From the NCBI GenBank assembly GCA_965203635.1, contig OZ241903.1, positions 2,852,001-2,916,000 of the forward strand: a stretch of DNA of 64,000 nt. Reading direction: 5' to 3'. Of the stretch, positions 26,666 through 35,828 are shown in pieces. A model generated the notes under the pieces. That model searched no databases. It was not told the DNA's origin and worked only from the letters and a program-made list of their open reading frames with translations. Position numbers and translations under genes: made by a program. The number at the start of each line of letters is the position of its first letter. Position 1 is the stretch's first letter. The stretch is from Aldehydirespirator sp965203635. GTDB taxonomy: Bacteria; Actinomycetota; Acidimicrobiia; Acidimicrobiales; Aldehydirespiratoraceae.

Positions 26666-28438
26666 TTATCGCGCTCTACCCCCGGATGTTCGGATGGCGA
26701 CCGCGACGACGAGTCCCGGCGAGTCCGACACGACCTCCACAGCCACCGCGCCTACCCGCACGACGTCGCCGGCCCGGACGGTGCGCGCTCCCGGCACCCG
26801 GTGCATGGGCGGCGCCACCGCAGCCGCCGTCCGGTAGCGGTCCCGCAATGCCAGCACGGCGTAGGCGTCGGACGCGCCGCCACCAGACGCCACCACCAGG
26901 TCGACCCGCCGCACGCCCGCGAGCCGCAGCGACTGGAGCAGATCCCGGGGCCGGGCCTGCTCGTCGAGGACGACCACCACCGCCGACTCGTCCCGGAACA
27001 GACGGGCACCCCCGGCCTCCGACCAGCTCAGCGGGGGCGAAGCCGCCGCCAGAACGCTGACCGCCATGGCAACCGCGACGATCACCCCGCCCCCAACACC
27101 GAGCGCCCTGGCTCGCTCCAGCCGGCGGGACACCAGCACCAGGGCCACCCCGGCTCCCACCACAGCAGCGCCACCGACACCGAGCATCGCGGGGGGCGCG
27201 GCCGCGGCGGCCGCAGCGACGGTTCGCACCCACCACAGCAGCGCGGCGGTGGGCCGGTGTATCAGCCAGGCGACCGGCTCGCCGGCCAAACCGGCACCCA
27301 GCCCGCCGGTGAGACCCCACATCATCACCGGAGCCGTAGCGGGACCGGCTATCACATTGGCAGGGAGTGAGGCCACCGGAACGGCGCCGAACACGGCCAC
27401 CAGCAGCGGCATCACCGCCAGCTGGGCACCGGCGGTAGTGGCCGCGGCCAGCCGCAGGGGGCGGGGGCCGGGCAGCATCTCGGTCAGCACGGGCGTGATC
27501 CAGAGCAGCCCACAGGTGGCGCAGACCGAGAGCTGGAACGCCAGGACGCGTATCAGGAAGGGATCGGCCACCAGCACTGCGGCCACCGCCCAGGCCAGGG
27601 TCCGCCGGCCGGTCTCGGGCTGTCCGAGCGCCGCGCTGGTCACGGCCACCCCCGCCATGGCCACCGCCCGCAGGACCGACGGCTCGAAGCGGGTCAGCAC
27701 CGCGAACACCGCCAGCAGCGCCAGCAGCACAATCAGGCGGACACCGGGGCGGGCCCGCACCGCCAGCGGCGACGCCAGCGCCAGCACGAAGGCGACGTTC
27801 TGGCCCGACACCACCAGCAGATGGCCCAGACCGGCGGCCCGGAAGTCGTCGTAGAGGCGGGGCGACTGGCTGCGGTCGTCGCCGTAGACCATCCCCGCGA
27901 ACATGGCCCGGCTGTCGTCGGGCAGACTACGAGCCCCCGAATCCAGCAGCCGTCTGATGCGGTTGGTGAATGCGGCCAGCGGCGCGGCGTCGGCCCGGTC
28001 GCCTACGACATCGACGTTGAGGGTGGCGGCCACATGGCGCCAGCGGTGCCAGTCACTGGTGGCGGGCCGAGCCGTTCCCGAGACTCGCACCCGCTCGCCC
28101 GCCAGCAGGTCGTCGAGCCGAGCGGCCACCGCCCCGTAGGCCCTGGCCTCCAGCCTGGCATGGCCGTGGCGGATCGTGACCCGGATCCCGTGCGTGCCCA
28201 GCGGCCGGGGATCCTCAAGCAGAGTCACCCAGCCGTCGACGGGTCCCGAGGGCGGGTCGGCGAGACCGTCCAGCGCCCTAGCGCCGAAGAACCCGGCAAG
28301 GGCTGCGACGGCGACCACCACCAGCAGTGGGCTCGGCCTCCATAGGCAAGCCGCGGCCAGCACCAAGACCACCGCGAGCGGGACTCCAACCAGCAGCCAC
28401 GCGCCCATCACTGCGCCCGCTGCGGCCGCGTAGGGCAT
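26666..28438 (-). CDS. comEC: DNA uptake channel ComEC
   Basis: A 590-residue polytopic membrane protein. An N-terminal hydrophobic pair is followed by a DUF4131/OB-type soluble region (GWVTLLEDPRPLGTHGIRVT), and then the competence domain with the signature GLGHLLVVSGQNVAFVLAL and about eight more helices. The C-terminal lactamase-like domain is short and lacks a visible HxHxDH motif, so only a partial or degenerate version is present. ComEC forms the inner-membrane channel for single-stranded DNA in transformation. It lies between comEA and holA on the same strand. ATG 28438 is preferred; the frame continues upstream through a 13-residue repeat without conservation. Confidence 0.88.
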   Translation of the reverse strand: MPYAAAAGAVMGAWLLVGVPLAVVLVLAAACLWRPSPLLVVVAVAALAGFFGARALDGLADPPSGPVDGWVTLLEDPRPLGTHGIRVTIRHGHARLEARAYGAVAARLDDLLAGERVRVSGTARPATSDWHRWRHVAATLNVDVVGDRADAAPLAAFTNRIRRLLDSGARSLPDDSRAMFAGMVYGDDRSQSPRLYDDFRAAGLGHLLVVSGQNVAFVLALASPLAVRARPGVRLIVLLALLAVFAVLTRFEPSVLRAVAMAGVAVTSAALGQPETGRRTLAWAVAAVLVADPFLIRVLAFQLSVCATCGLLWITPVLTEMLPGPRPLRLAAATTAGAQLAVMPLLVAVFGAVPVASLPANVIAGPATAPVMMWGLTGGLGAGLAGEPVAWLIHRPTAALLWWVRTVAAAAAAAPPAMLGVGGAAVVGAGVALVLVSRRLERARALGVGGGVIVAVAMAVSVLAAASPPLSWSEAGGARLFRDESAVVVVLDEQARPRDLLQSLRLAGVRRVDLVVASGGGASDAYAVLALRDRYRTAAAVAPPMHRVPGARTVRAGDVVRVGAVAVEVVSDSPGLVVAVAIRTSGGRAR

Positions 28439-28520
28439 TACCGGCCCGCCCCAATAGTGGCGGAGTTGCTCAACCCTCAAGAGCCGCCCACTGCCGCCAA
28501 CCCTCCCCAGCAGACCAGCC

Positions 28521-28625
28521 CTCACCGACCGTCCACCGTCGCCAGGGGGCGGACCAGCTCTCACGGGCCGTCCACCGTCGCCAGGGGGCGGACCAGCTCT
28601 CACGGGCCGTCCACCGTCGCCAGGG
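28521..28625. repeat. 39-bp tandem repeats between comEA and comEC
   Basis: Units begin at 28521, 28560 and 28599 (third partial) and share CCGTCCACCGTCGCCAGGGG. The array overlaps the last codons of comEA and fills much of the spacer before comEC. 39 bp is 13 codons, so the comEC frame stays open through it. Confidence 0.9.
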
Positions 28626-29313
28626 GACGGATACGTTCGAGCTTGGCCGGACCGATTCCGGAGACCTCGACCAGCTCGTCGACCGAGGCGAACGGGCCGT
28701 GGCGCTGGCGATGCTCGACGATCGCCGCGGCCAGCGCAGGACCGATGCCCGGCAGCTCCTCCAGTGCAGCCGTCCCCGCGGTGTTGACGTTCAGTGGAAC
28801 GCCCGACCGTCCGCCGCCCGCTCCGGAGTGGCCGCCGTCCCTGGTGCCGGCGGTGAGCGGTACGACCTCGGGTCGCGCCGCCTCGCCCACCGCCGGCACC
28901 CACAGGCGCAAGCCGTCGCTCAGCGGCTCGGCCAGGTTGAGCCGCATCCGGTCGGCCTCGGCGGTGAGCCCGCCCGCCGCCTCCACCGCGTCGGCCACCC
29001 GGCTCGCCACCGGAAGCTCATGCAGGCCGGGACGGGCCACGGCCCCGACCACGTCCACCACTATCCGAACCGGGTCCGGCGCCGGCGACGGGGCCGGAAT
29101 GGGAATCTCCACCGAGCCGGCCATGGGAAGGATCTCGGCCGGGTCCGGACCGGAGGGTGCACGTAGCGCCCACCAACCCCCTATCGCAGCCGCTACCACT
29201 GCGAGCACGCCGAGAACCACCGTCACCGGCGACACGCCCAGCCGGTCGGCCAGCGCTCCCGGCGACGGCAGCGCGAGCTTGCGTTGGTTCCCGCCCACCG
29301 GTGGCGCACCCAA
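28600..29313 (-). CDS. comEA: Competence DNA-binding protein ComEA
   Basis: A 237-residue protein. A membrane helix (VTVVLGVLAVVAAAIGGWWAL) at about 28-50 is followed by a SLBB domain (VVDVVGAVARPGLHELP, RVADAVEAAGGL) and a helix-hairpin-helix pair at the C-terminus (LNVNTAGTAALEELPGIGP, VSGIGPAKLERI). It binds incoming double-stranded DNA at the cell surface for ComEC. TTG 29313 is chosen because a GGGAG site lies 7 nt upstream. Its stop lies inside the 39-bp repeat array. Confidence 0.9.
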   Translation of the reverse strand: MGAPPVGGNQRKLALPSPGALADRLGVSPVTVVLGVLAVVAAAIGGWWALRAPSGPDPAEILPMAGSVEIPIPAPSPAPDPVRIVVDVVGAVARPGLHELPVASRVADAVEAAGGLTAEADRMRLNLAEPLSDGLRLWVPAVGEAARPEVVPLTAGTRDGGHSGAGGGRSGVPLNVNTAGTAALEELPGIGPALAAAIVEHRQRHGPFASVDELVEVSGIGPAKLERIRPLATVDGP

Positions 29314-29436
29314 TGCGATACTCCCGCGCCGCCTGCAATCAGACCGACACGGGATGGCGGCCGGCTAGCCGCCTGTGAGAGTAGCGCCCCTCAATTCAGA
29401 CCGGCACCGAGCGGCCCGCGGAGCCTGACCGACCGC

Positions 29437-29483
29437 TTCTTGACGTAGTTGTGCGCCTCAGAGCGGCATAACTACGTCAAGAA
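29437..29483. terminator. 18-bp-stem hairpin downstream of the thioredoxin-like gene
   Basis: TTCTTGACGTAGTTGTGC (29437-29454) pairs with 29466-29483 with a single G-T wobble around an 11-nt loop. It lies in the 213-bp spacer between the thioredoxin-like gene and comEA, both on the minus strand. No U-tract follows, so it could be an intrinsic terminator, an mRNA-stabilising stem or a palindromic repeat. Confidence 0.55.
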
Positions 29484-29526
29484 AGAACTATCGGCCTGCC
29501 GAGCGGCCATCCAGGCGCGCGGCCCT

Positions 29527-30252
29527 TCAGAACAGCGCGGTCGAGAGCCGCTTGCGCCAGGCCGAGGTCCGGGGGTCGTCGGGCCCGAGCACCTCCAGCA
29601 AGTCGACGAAGCGTTGGCGGGCGTCCTCGTCGCCCTTGACGGCGGCCAGCAGCTCGGCCAGCTCGGCCTCGATGCCGGGGGCTCCGCCGGCGGGCGCGTC
29701 GCCCGAGTCCTGAACCCGGGCGAGGGCGATCAAGCGACGGGTCTCCGGCGTCTCTGCGACCCGTTCCAGCAGCCCGACCGCTTCCGCGGCACGGCCGTCG
29801 TCGATGAGGAGCGCGGCCAGGGCGGTCACCGCGACCGCGTTGTCGGCCTCGATCTCGAGGGCGGCTCTCAGGGAGGCCTCGTCGCCCGCCGCGATCAGCC
29901 TCTCGATCTCGGTCATCTCCGGCGTGGGCAGCAGCCGCTGCACGAACTCGCGCACCGCGGCCTCGCCCTGGGCTCCGAGAAAGCCGTCGGCGACCTGGCC
30001 GGCCACCATGGCGTAGACGGCCGGGATCGACTGGACCCGGAACGCCTGGGCCACACCCGGGTTCTTCTCGATGTCCACCTTGGCCAGCTCGACCGCGCCG
30101 TTGGTCTCGGCCACGACCTTCTCGAGCAGCGGGGTCAGCTGGCGGCACGGCTCGCACCAGGAGGCCCAGAGGTCCACGATCACCGGGACGGTCTGGGACC
30201 GGTCCACCACTTGGGCCTGGAACGTGGCGTCGGTAACGTCGGCCATCGTCAT
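29527..30252 (-). CDS. Thioredoxin-TPR protein, CnoX/YbbN-like
   Basis: A 241-residue protein. Residues 1-110 form a thioredoxin fold with active site WASWCEPCRQL and the cis-Pro SIPAVYAM. The rest is helical with TPR-like repeats (EIERLIAAGDEASLRAALE, AEAVGLLERVAETPE), as in YbbN/CnoX chaperedoxins that protect proteins from oxidative aggregation. Two possible ATG starts (30252 and 30246) differ by two residues. Divergent from the F420-type oxidoreductase, 69 bp away. Confidence 0.85.
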   Translation of the reverse strand: MTMADVTDATFQAQVVDRSQTVPVIVDLWASWCEPCRQLTPLLEKVVAETNGAVELAKVDIEKNPGVAQAFRVQSIPAVYAMVAGQVADGFLGAQGEAAVREFVQRLLPTPEMTEIERLIAAGDEASLRAALEIEADNAVAVTALAALLIDDGRAAEAVGLLERVAETPETRRLIALARVQDSGDAPAGGAPGIEAELAELLAAVKGDEDARQRFVDLLEVLGPDDPRTSAWRKRLSTALF

Positions 30253-30321
30253 CGCAACGTATCGGCCACCGCGCCGGATTCAGCCCGCAACGAATTCAGC
30301 CACCCCTACTTGGAGGCGACC

Positions 30322-31353
30322 ATGAAGATCGACGCCTGGATCGGCCTCCCCGAGGCGTCCAGCAGCCACGAACTGGCCGGCATCGGCGACCGGGCCCGGA
30401 AGATGGAACAGGAGGGCTACAGCGGGTTGATGTCGGCCGAGACCAGCCACGACCCCTTCCTTCCGCTCGCGCTGGCGGCCGAGCACACCGAGCGCATCGA
30501 TCTGATCACCGCCATCGCGGTGGGCTTCGCCCGCAACCCGATGGTGCTGGCCCAGGTCGCCTGGGACCTGCAGGCGCTGTCGCAAGGGCGGTTCATCCTC
30601 GGGTTGGGCAGCCAGATCCAGGCCCACATCACCAAGCGCTTCTCGATGCCGTGGTCGCGTCCGGCGGCCCGCATGGAGGAGATGATCGGGGCCATCCGAG
30701 CCATCTGGGAGGCCTGGCAGACAGGCGAGCGCCTCAACTTCCGGGGCGAGTTCTACCGCCACACCCTGATGACGCCGATGTTCAGCCCCGGCCCCCTCGA
30801 CGTGGCGCCGCCGCCCATCCTGATATCGGCGGTGGGGCCGCTGATGACCAGGGTGGCGGGCCGGGCCGCGGACGGCCTGGTGTGTCACGGCTTCCAGACC
30901 GCCCAGTACCTGCACGACGTGATGATGCCGAACGTGAATGCCGGGCTGGCCGAGGCGGGACGGGACCGCTCCGACTTCCAGATCTCGATGCCGGTGTTCG
31001 TGGTGTCGGGATTCCGGGAGGACGACGTTGCCGCCCAGGCGGCCCGGACCCGCAAGCAGATCGCCTTCTACGGGTCGACGCCCGCCTACCGGGTGGTGCT
31101 GGAGCACCACGGCTGGGGCGACGTCCAGACCGAACTCAACCGGCTGTCCAAGCAGGGCAAGTGGGACGAGATGGGCGACGTGATCGACGACGAGATACTC
31201 GACACCTTCGCCATCGTGGCCGAGCCCCACGAGGTGCCGGGCCGCCTGGCCGAGCGCTTCGGCGGCACGCTCGACCGGCTCCAGTTCTACGCCGGAGTGA
31301 GAGGAGACGCCGAGCGCTGGGCCCCCATCATCGAGGAGATCAAGGCGGCCTAG
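30322..31353 (+). CDS. Luciferase-like F420-type oxidoreductase
   Basis: A 343-residue TIM-barrel protein of the bacterial-luciferase-like family. Family features include YSGLMSAETSHDPFLPLALA, RFILGLGSQIQAHI, GAIRAIWEAWQTGERLNF, GEFYRHTLMTPMF and a PPPILISAVGPLMTRVAG segment. Close relatives in actinobacteria use coenzyme F420; the cofactor is inferred here. The substrate is unknown. ATG 30322 has GGAGG 7 nt upstream. It is followed by tRNA-Ala. Confidence 0.85.
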   Translation: MKIDAWIGLPEASSSHELAGIGDRARKMEQEGYSGLMSAETSHDPFLPLALAAEHTERIDLITAIAVGFARNPMVLAQVAWDLQALSQGRFILGLGSQIQAHITKRFSMPWSRPAARMEEMIGAIRAIWEAWQTGERLNFRGEFYRHTLMTPMFSPGPLDVAPPPILISAVGPLMTRVAGRAADGLVCHGFQTAQYLHDVMMPNVNAGLAEAGRDRSDFQISMPVFVVSGFREDDVAAQAARTRKQIAFYGSTPAYRVVLEHHGWGDVQTELNRLSKQGKWDEMGDVIDDEILDTFAIVAEPHEVPGRLAERFGGTLDRLQFYAGVRGDAERWAPIIEEIKAA

Positions 31354-31405
31354 GCCCCGCTCAGTGGGTTCACCGACGCCCCACCGCTAGCCTGTCGGGA
31401 CCCTC

Positions 31406-31478
31406 GGGGCTATAGCTCAGTTGGTAGAGCGCTTCCATGGCATGGAAGAGGTCAGGGGTTCAATTCCCCTTAGCTCCA
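31406..31478 (+). tRNA. tRNA-Ala (GGC)
   Basis: A 73-nt cloverleaf begins GGGGCTATAGCTCAG and ends TAGCTCCA. The anticodon arm is TTCC / loop ATGGCAT / GGAA with anticodon GGC, and the T-arm has GGTTCAATTCC. CCA is not encoded (ACCCC follows). Confidence 0.95.
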
Positions 31479-31524
31479 CCCCAAGCGGCCTGCACCGGAA
31501 CGCAGCGACGCCGGGAGAGCGCCA

Positions 31525-33126
31525 TTGGCTGATCGCAAATCGTTCTGGGCGTGGTGCCTGGAGTCGGAGGAGCCTTCCGATGCCGACCGGGCCGCGCTGG
31601 CGGCCAAGCTGTCGAAGCGGTACGGCACCGAGATCACGGCCCGGCCGGTGCCGTCGCTGGACGACGCCGAACTGCGGGCGCCTCGCATCAGAGTGCCCGA
31701 CTCGATGGCCGGCTGGTGCTCGACCACCACCTACGACCGGGCCCGCTACGCCTACGGCGCCCACTTCACCGAGCGGGTGCGGGCTTTCAACCTCGACTTT
31801 CCCAATCCGCCCGACGTGGTGGCCCACCCCCGAGACGAGGCCGAGGTGCAGGTCACCCTGGACTGGTGCGACGCCAAGGGCTACGTGACCGTCCCCTACG
31901 GCGGTGGATCGTCGGTCGTGTGGGGCGTCACCCCCCTCGACGACCTGGGGCCGACCGTGGTGGTCTCCCTCGACCAGCTCGACCAGGTGCTGGAGATCGA
32001 CGACGTGTCCCGGGCGGCCCGCATCCAGGCCGGAGTGTTCGGACCGCACCTCGAGGACCAGCTCCGCCCCAGCGGCCACACGCTGCGGCACTTCCCGCAG
32101 TCGTTCCGGTTCTCCACCCTCGGCGGCTGGATCGCCACCCGCTCCGGGGGCCACTACGCCACCAACCACACCCACATCGACGACTTCGTCGAATCGGTGC
32201 GCATGATCACACCGGCCGGATGGTGGGAGTCGCGCCGGCTGCCCGGCTCGGGCGCGGGGCCGAGTCCCGACCGGATGGTGATCGGCTCCGAGGGCCTCTA
32301 CGGGATCATCACCGAGGCCTGGATGCGGATCCAGCGCCGGCCGGTGTACCGGGCGACCGCCGGGGTCACGTTCGGGTCGTGGCAGGCCGGCTGCGAGGCG
32401 GTGCGCCACCTCGTGCAGGCCAAGCTGTGGCCGGCCAACCTGCGCATCCTCGACCCCGCCGAGGCCCGCCGGGCCGCGGGGCTCGACGGCGAGGAGGCGC
32501 TGGTGATCGTGTCGTTCGAGTCGGCCGAGCTCAGCCAGCGCCACAACATCGCCGCTGCGGTCGAGATCGCCCGTGACAGCGGCGGGAGCGTGGACGACGA
32601 CGACATCCGGGTCGACGACGGCACCGGCAAGCCCACCGGCCGGGGCGGCGCGGTGGGCGCCTGGCGCAACGCCTTCATCGGCGTGGGCAACGGCGTGGAG
32701 ACCTCGCTGGGCCTTATCAACGACACCTTCGAGACGGCCATCACCTGGGACCGCTGGCCCGACTTCGACAACGAGATCCGCACCAGGGTGGGCGCCGCCC
32801 TCACCGACACGTTCGGACCGCACCACTCGCTGTCGTGCCGGTTCACCCACGTCTACACCGACGGCCCCGCCCCCTACTACACGTGGTCGGGCATGGGCGC
32901 GCAGGGCAGCGAGATCGCCCAATGGCAGATCATCAAGGACGCCGCCAACCAAGCCGTGGTGGACGCGGGCGGAACCGTCACCCACCACCACGCGGTGGGC
33001 CGCATGCACCGGCCCGGCGGCTACGACCGCCAGCGCCCCGAGCTGTTCGCCGAGTCCGTACGGGCCGTCAAGAAGCGCCTGGACCCCAACGGCATCCTCA
33101 ACCCCGGCGTCCTCATCGACCCCTGA
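31525..33126 (+). CDS. FAD-linked oxidase, alkyldihydroxyacetone-phosphate synthase-like
   Basis: A 533-residue flavoprotein. The VAO-type FAD-binding domain shows VPYGGGSSVVWGV near residue 130 and FRFSTLGGWIATRSGGH near 205. The C-terminal part contains SCRFTHVYTDGPAPYYTW, THHHAVGRMHRPG and a KKRLDPNGILNPGVL tail, which match alkyl-DHAP synthases that make ether-lipid precursors. A 2-hydroxyacid dehydrogenase role is possible. The TTG at 31525 is preceded by GGGAGAG. It begins 46 bp after tRNA-Ala. Confidence 0.8.
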   Translation: MADRKSFWAWCLESEEPSDADRAALAAKLSKRYGTEITARPVPSLDDAELRAPRIRVPDSMAGWCSTTTYDRARYAYGAHFTERVRAFNLDFPNPPDVVAHPRDEAEVQVTLDWCDAKGYVTVPYGGGSSVVWGVTPLDDLGPTVVVSLDQLDQVLEIDDVSRAARIQAGVFGPHLEDQLRPSGHTLRHFPQSFRFSTLGGWIATRSGGHYATNHTHIDDFVESVRMITPAGWWESRRLPGSGAGPSPDRMVIGSEGLYGIITEAWMRIQRRPVYRATAGVTFGSWQAGCEAVRHLVQAKLWPANLRILDPAEARRAAGLDGEEALVIVSFESAELSQRHNIAAAVEIARDSGGSVDDDDIRVDDGTGKPTGRGGAVGAWRNAFIGVGNGVETSLGLINDTFETAITWDRWPDFDNEIRTRVGAALTDTFGPHHSLSCRFTHVYTDGPAPYYTWSGMGAQGSEIAQWQIIKDAANQAVVDAGGTVTHHHAVGRMHRPGGYDRQRPELFAESVRAVKKRLDPNGILNPGVLIDP

Positions 33127-33286
33127 ACCTGTCCTTAGAGCGAGCGCAAATGGGCGAGAGCCGGTCGCGTCGCAGCGGTGCCATTCCCGCTCTTGTTCGC
33201 TGCGCTCACGGGCCGCTCAGGCCACGGCCTCGCCCGTATGGGCAGGACTCTCTCACCTATTCGCTCGGCCTCTTACACTGGCCGCC

Positions 33287-34528
33287 GTGACCGACGAGCA
33301 GGCTCCTGGGCTGCTGGCCGGGGTGCGGGTGATCGAGTCGAGCCTGCTCGGGCCCGGACATCTCGGAACCTTCCTGGCCGACCTGGGCGCGGACGTGATC
33401 AAGGTCGAGTCGCCCGCCGGCGACTACATCCGCCAGATGACCTGGCCGATCGTGGAGGGCGTGTCGCTGCTGCACCTGCACACCCACCGCGGCAAGCGCA
33501 GCGTCACCCTCGACCTCAAGAACCCGGCCGGACGGCAGCTGTACATCGACCTGGCCGCAACCGCCGATGTGGTGGTCGAGGCCATGCGGCCCGGCACCCT
33601 GGCCCGACTCGGTCTCGGCTACGACGTGCTCCGCGCAGCCAACTCCCGCCTCGTGTTCGCCACCCTTTCGGGCTACGGGGCCACCGGCCCCTACAAGGAC
33701 ATGCCCAGCCACGGCATCGCCTACGACACCTGGTCGGGGATCGTGCAGCCCGTCGTCGACGACGAGGGCTTCACCCGCATCCCGCCCGACATGCCCAACG
33801 TCGGCATCAACGTCGGCCCGATGCTGGCCGCGCTGGCGGTACTGGCCGCGATCATCAAGGCCCGCGACACCGGCGAGGGCTGCGAGATCGAAGTGGCCCA
33901 GTCCGACGCCTCGGCCTACATGGACTGGTACCGAATCGAGTCCGAGCGGGCCTACCTGCGCCCGGAGGACGAGGTGACCGGCAACCCGTCCGACGACTAC
34001 GAGCGCCGCCCCGCGGGTCTGGCCGGAATGTGGGAGGGCGTGCGCTACCAGGCCTATGCCGCGGCCGACGGCCATGTGCTGTTCATGGCCTCGGAGCAGG
34101 CCTTCTGGCGCAACTTCTGCGAAGGCGTCGACCGTATGGACCTGTTCGAGCGGTGGCCGGGGTCGACCTACGCCGACCACGCCCGGGGCAACACCGAACT
34201 GCAACACGAGCTCAAGGCCATCTTCGCCGCCAGGACGTGCGCCGAGTGGCTCGACTTCAGCAACGAGGCCAACACCCCCATCGCGCCGTTCAACACCCCG
34301 GCCAACATCGGCGACGACCCCCAGTTCCAGGCCCGCATCGGCTTCCTGCCCACCGACGAGGTCGGCTGCGAGCAACTCCCCCTGCCCGTCTATGTCGACG
34401 GCGCCAAGCCCGCCAATCCCTCCATGGCCCCCACCGTCGGCCAGCACACCGACGAAGTAATGGCCCAGGTCCTAGGCCGCAGCCCCGACGAGATCACCGA
34501 CCTCAGATCCAACGGAGCCTTCGGCTGA
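33287..34528 (+). CDS. Class III CoA-transferase (CaiB/BaiF family)
   Basis: A 413-residue protein with the CaiB/BaiF pattern: GVRVIESSLLGPGHLGTFLA, DLGADVIKVESPAGD, LDLKNPAGR, a VVVEAMRPGTLARLGL segment with the region that holds the catalytic acid (family Asp), and C-terminal PTVGQHTDEVM. It moves CoA between carboxylic acids. GTG 33287 gives a normal N-terminus. The gene is followed by a pair of palindromic hairpins before the convergent dehydrogenase gene. Confidence 0.88.
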   Translation: MTDEQAPGLLAGVRVIESSLLGPGHLGTFLADLGADVIKVESPAGDYIRQMTWPIVEGVSLLHLHTHRGKRSVTLDLKNPAGRQLYIDLAATADVVVEAMRPGTLARLGLGYDVLRAANSRLVFATLSGYGATGPYKDMPSHGIAYDTWSGIVQPVVDDEGFTRIPPDMPNVGINVGPMLAALAVLAAIIKARDTGEGCEIEVAQSDASAYMDWYRIESERAYLRPEDEVTGNPSDDYERRPAGLAGMWEGVRYQAYAAADGHVLFMASEQAFWRNFCEGVDRMDLFERWPGSTYADHARGNTELQHELKAIFAARTCAEWLDFSNEANTPIAPFNTPANIGDDPQFQARIGFLPTDEVGCEQLPLPVYVDGAKPANPSMAPTVGQHTDEVMAQVLGRSPDEITDLRSNGAFG

Positions 34529-34532
34529 TCCA

Positions 34533-34651
34533 GAATTGGCAGCACAACGCACGCATACCGTGCAAAACGCTGCCAATTCCAACTCCAGCCGAAGCCACAG
34601 CGCGAACTGGCAGCCCACAGTGCCCAAATCGGCACCCACCGCTGCCAATTC
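34533..34651. repeat. Palindromic hairpin pair, copy A
   Basis: Two hairpins at 34533-34579 and 34604-34651, starts 71 bp apart. Each has 11-nt outer arms of the GAATTGGCAGC / GCTGCCAATTC type (the second with one mismatch), a 5-nt symmetric internal loop, and a 5-bp inner stem (GCACG/CGTGC; GTGCC/GGCAC) with a 5-6 nt loop. It sits between convergent gene ends. Confidence 0.9.
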
Positions 34652-34762
34652 CGATCCGGCCAGGCCGGGGGGTGGCGGCGAGGAACGGCCGACCGACAAT
34701 GGGGCGAAGCCCCGTCGGTCGGACGGCCTCGACGACAGGACCCGCCGGCCGGGACAGACTCG

Positions 34763-35746
34763 CTAGCCCCGGGAGACGATCACCTCGCGGCCGGGGATCT
34801 CGGGCTCGTCGTCGATCATCTCCGCCGGGAACCCGGGAGCGAGCACGGAGGTGCCCACGGCTTCCTCCCAGCGGCGCACCACGTTGGGCGACCACTCCCG
34901 GGACCCGTAGCGGTCCGCGGCATCGTCGAAGATGTCGATGAGCACCGGCGACAATTCCAGAGGCACGCCGGCCCGCTCGGCCACCGCCGCGAACAGCGAA
35001 AGGTCCTTCTTCACCAGGTCCATCGTGAAGTTGATGTCGCGGCTGCCGTTGAGCATCACCTGGCTCTCGGTCTCGTGCACGAACGAGTTGCCCGACGAGA
35101 TGCGGATCGCCTCATAGGCGGTGTTCAGGTCGATCCCGGCCTGCTTCGACGTCACCAGCGCCTCGCACAGCGACACGAGGTTGGCGGTGGCCAGGTAGTT
35201 GGTGACCACCTTGAGGATCGACGCCGAACCGATGGGGCCGGCGTGCAGGATGTTGCGCCCCATGGCGGTGAGCACCGGCAGCGCTCGTTCGAACGTCGGC
35301 CGGTCGCAGCCCGCGAAGATCGAGATGTTGCCGGTGGCGGCCCGGTGGCAGCCGCCCGAAACCGGGCAGTCAACCGCGGCGCCGCCCGCCTCGCTCACCA
35401 GTGCAGCGAGGCGGCGCACCTCGGCCTCGTCGGTGGTGCTCATCTCGGCCCAGATGACAGGCTCAGTATCGTCGCTGCGGTCGGGGCGGGCGGCCAGACC
35501 CGCCAGGATCCCGTCACCGGCCTCCATCACCGCCGCGCTGGCCGCAGGGCTGGGAAGGCAGGTGATCACCATGTCGGCGTCCATGGCCATCTCGGCGGGA
35601 CTGTCCGCCCAACCCGCTCCCGCAGCCTCCAGCGCAGCCGCGGCGGTGCGGTCCAGATCCCGCACCACCAGATCGAAGCCGTTGCGCAACAGGCTCCCGG
35701 CCAGCTTCGACCCCACGTTGCCCAATCCGATGAAGCCCACTCTCAT
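34763..35746 (-). CDS. 3-hydroxyisobutyrate dehydrogenase-family oxidoreductase
   Basis: A 327-residue protein. The N-terminal Rossmann motif is GFIGLGNVGSKLAGSLL. Family features include DCPVSGGCHRAATGNISIFAG and the catalytic-lysine segment ILKVVTNYLATANLV, then SSGNSFVHETE and a VKKDLSLFAAVAERAGVPL helix. It oxidises a beta-hydroxyacid with NAD(P); the exact substrate is not clear. AGGGGAGG precedes ATG 35746. The start is back to back with the phosphotransferase gene. Confidence 0.85.
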   Translation of the reverse strand: MRVGFIGLGNVGSKLAGSLLRNGFDLVVRDLDRTAAAALEAAGAGWADSPAEMAMDADMVITCLPSPAASAAVMEAGDGILAGLAARPDRSDDTEPVIWAEMSTTDEAEVRRLAALVSEAGGAAVDCPVSGGCHRAATGNISIFAGCDRPTFERALPVLTAMGRNILHAGPIGSASILKVVTNYLATANLVSLCEALVTSKQAGIDLNTAYEAIRISSGNSFVHETESQVMLNGSRDINFTMDLVKKDLSLFAAVAERAGVPLELSPVLIDIFDDAADRYGSREWSPNVVRRWEEAVGTSVLAPGFPAEMIDDEPEIPGREVIVSRG

Positions 35747-35828
35747 GGCTGACCTCCCCTGCCGCGTGAAACTGCCGTTCGATCCCGAGAGGTTTGCAAT
35801 CGGGGCGCTGCCCGGCGACGCTAGCGCC

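Noticed and set aside
28439..28599. Extension of comEC upstream through the 13-residue repeats
   Set aside because: Open frame continues, but there is no conserved sequence before the ATG at 28438.
26547..28625. The 35- and 39-bp tandem repeats as a CRISPR array
   Set aside because: Units are directly adjacent with no unique spacers, and no cas genes are present.
33127..33286. Possible inverted repeat between the flavoprotein and CoA-transferase genes
   Set aside because: Arms are short and mismatched; it does not fit the paired-hairpin family.
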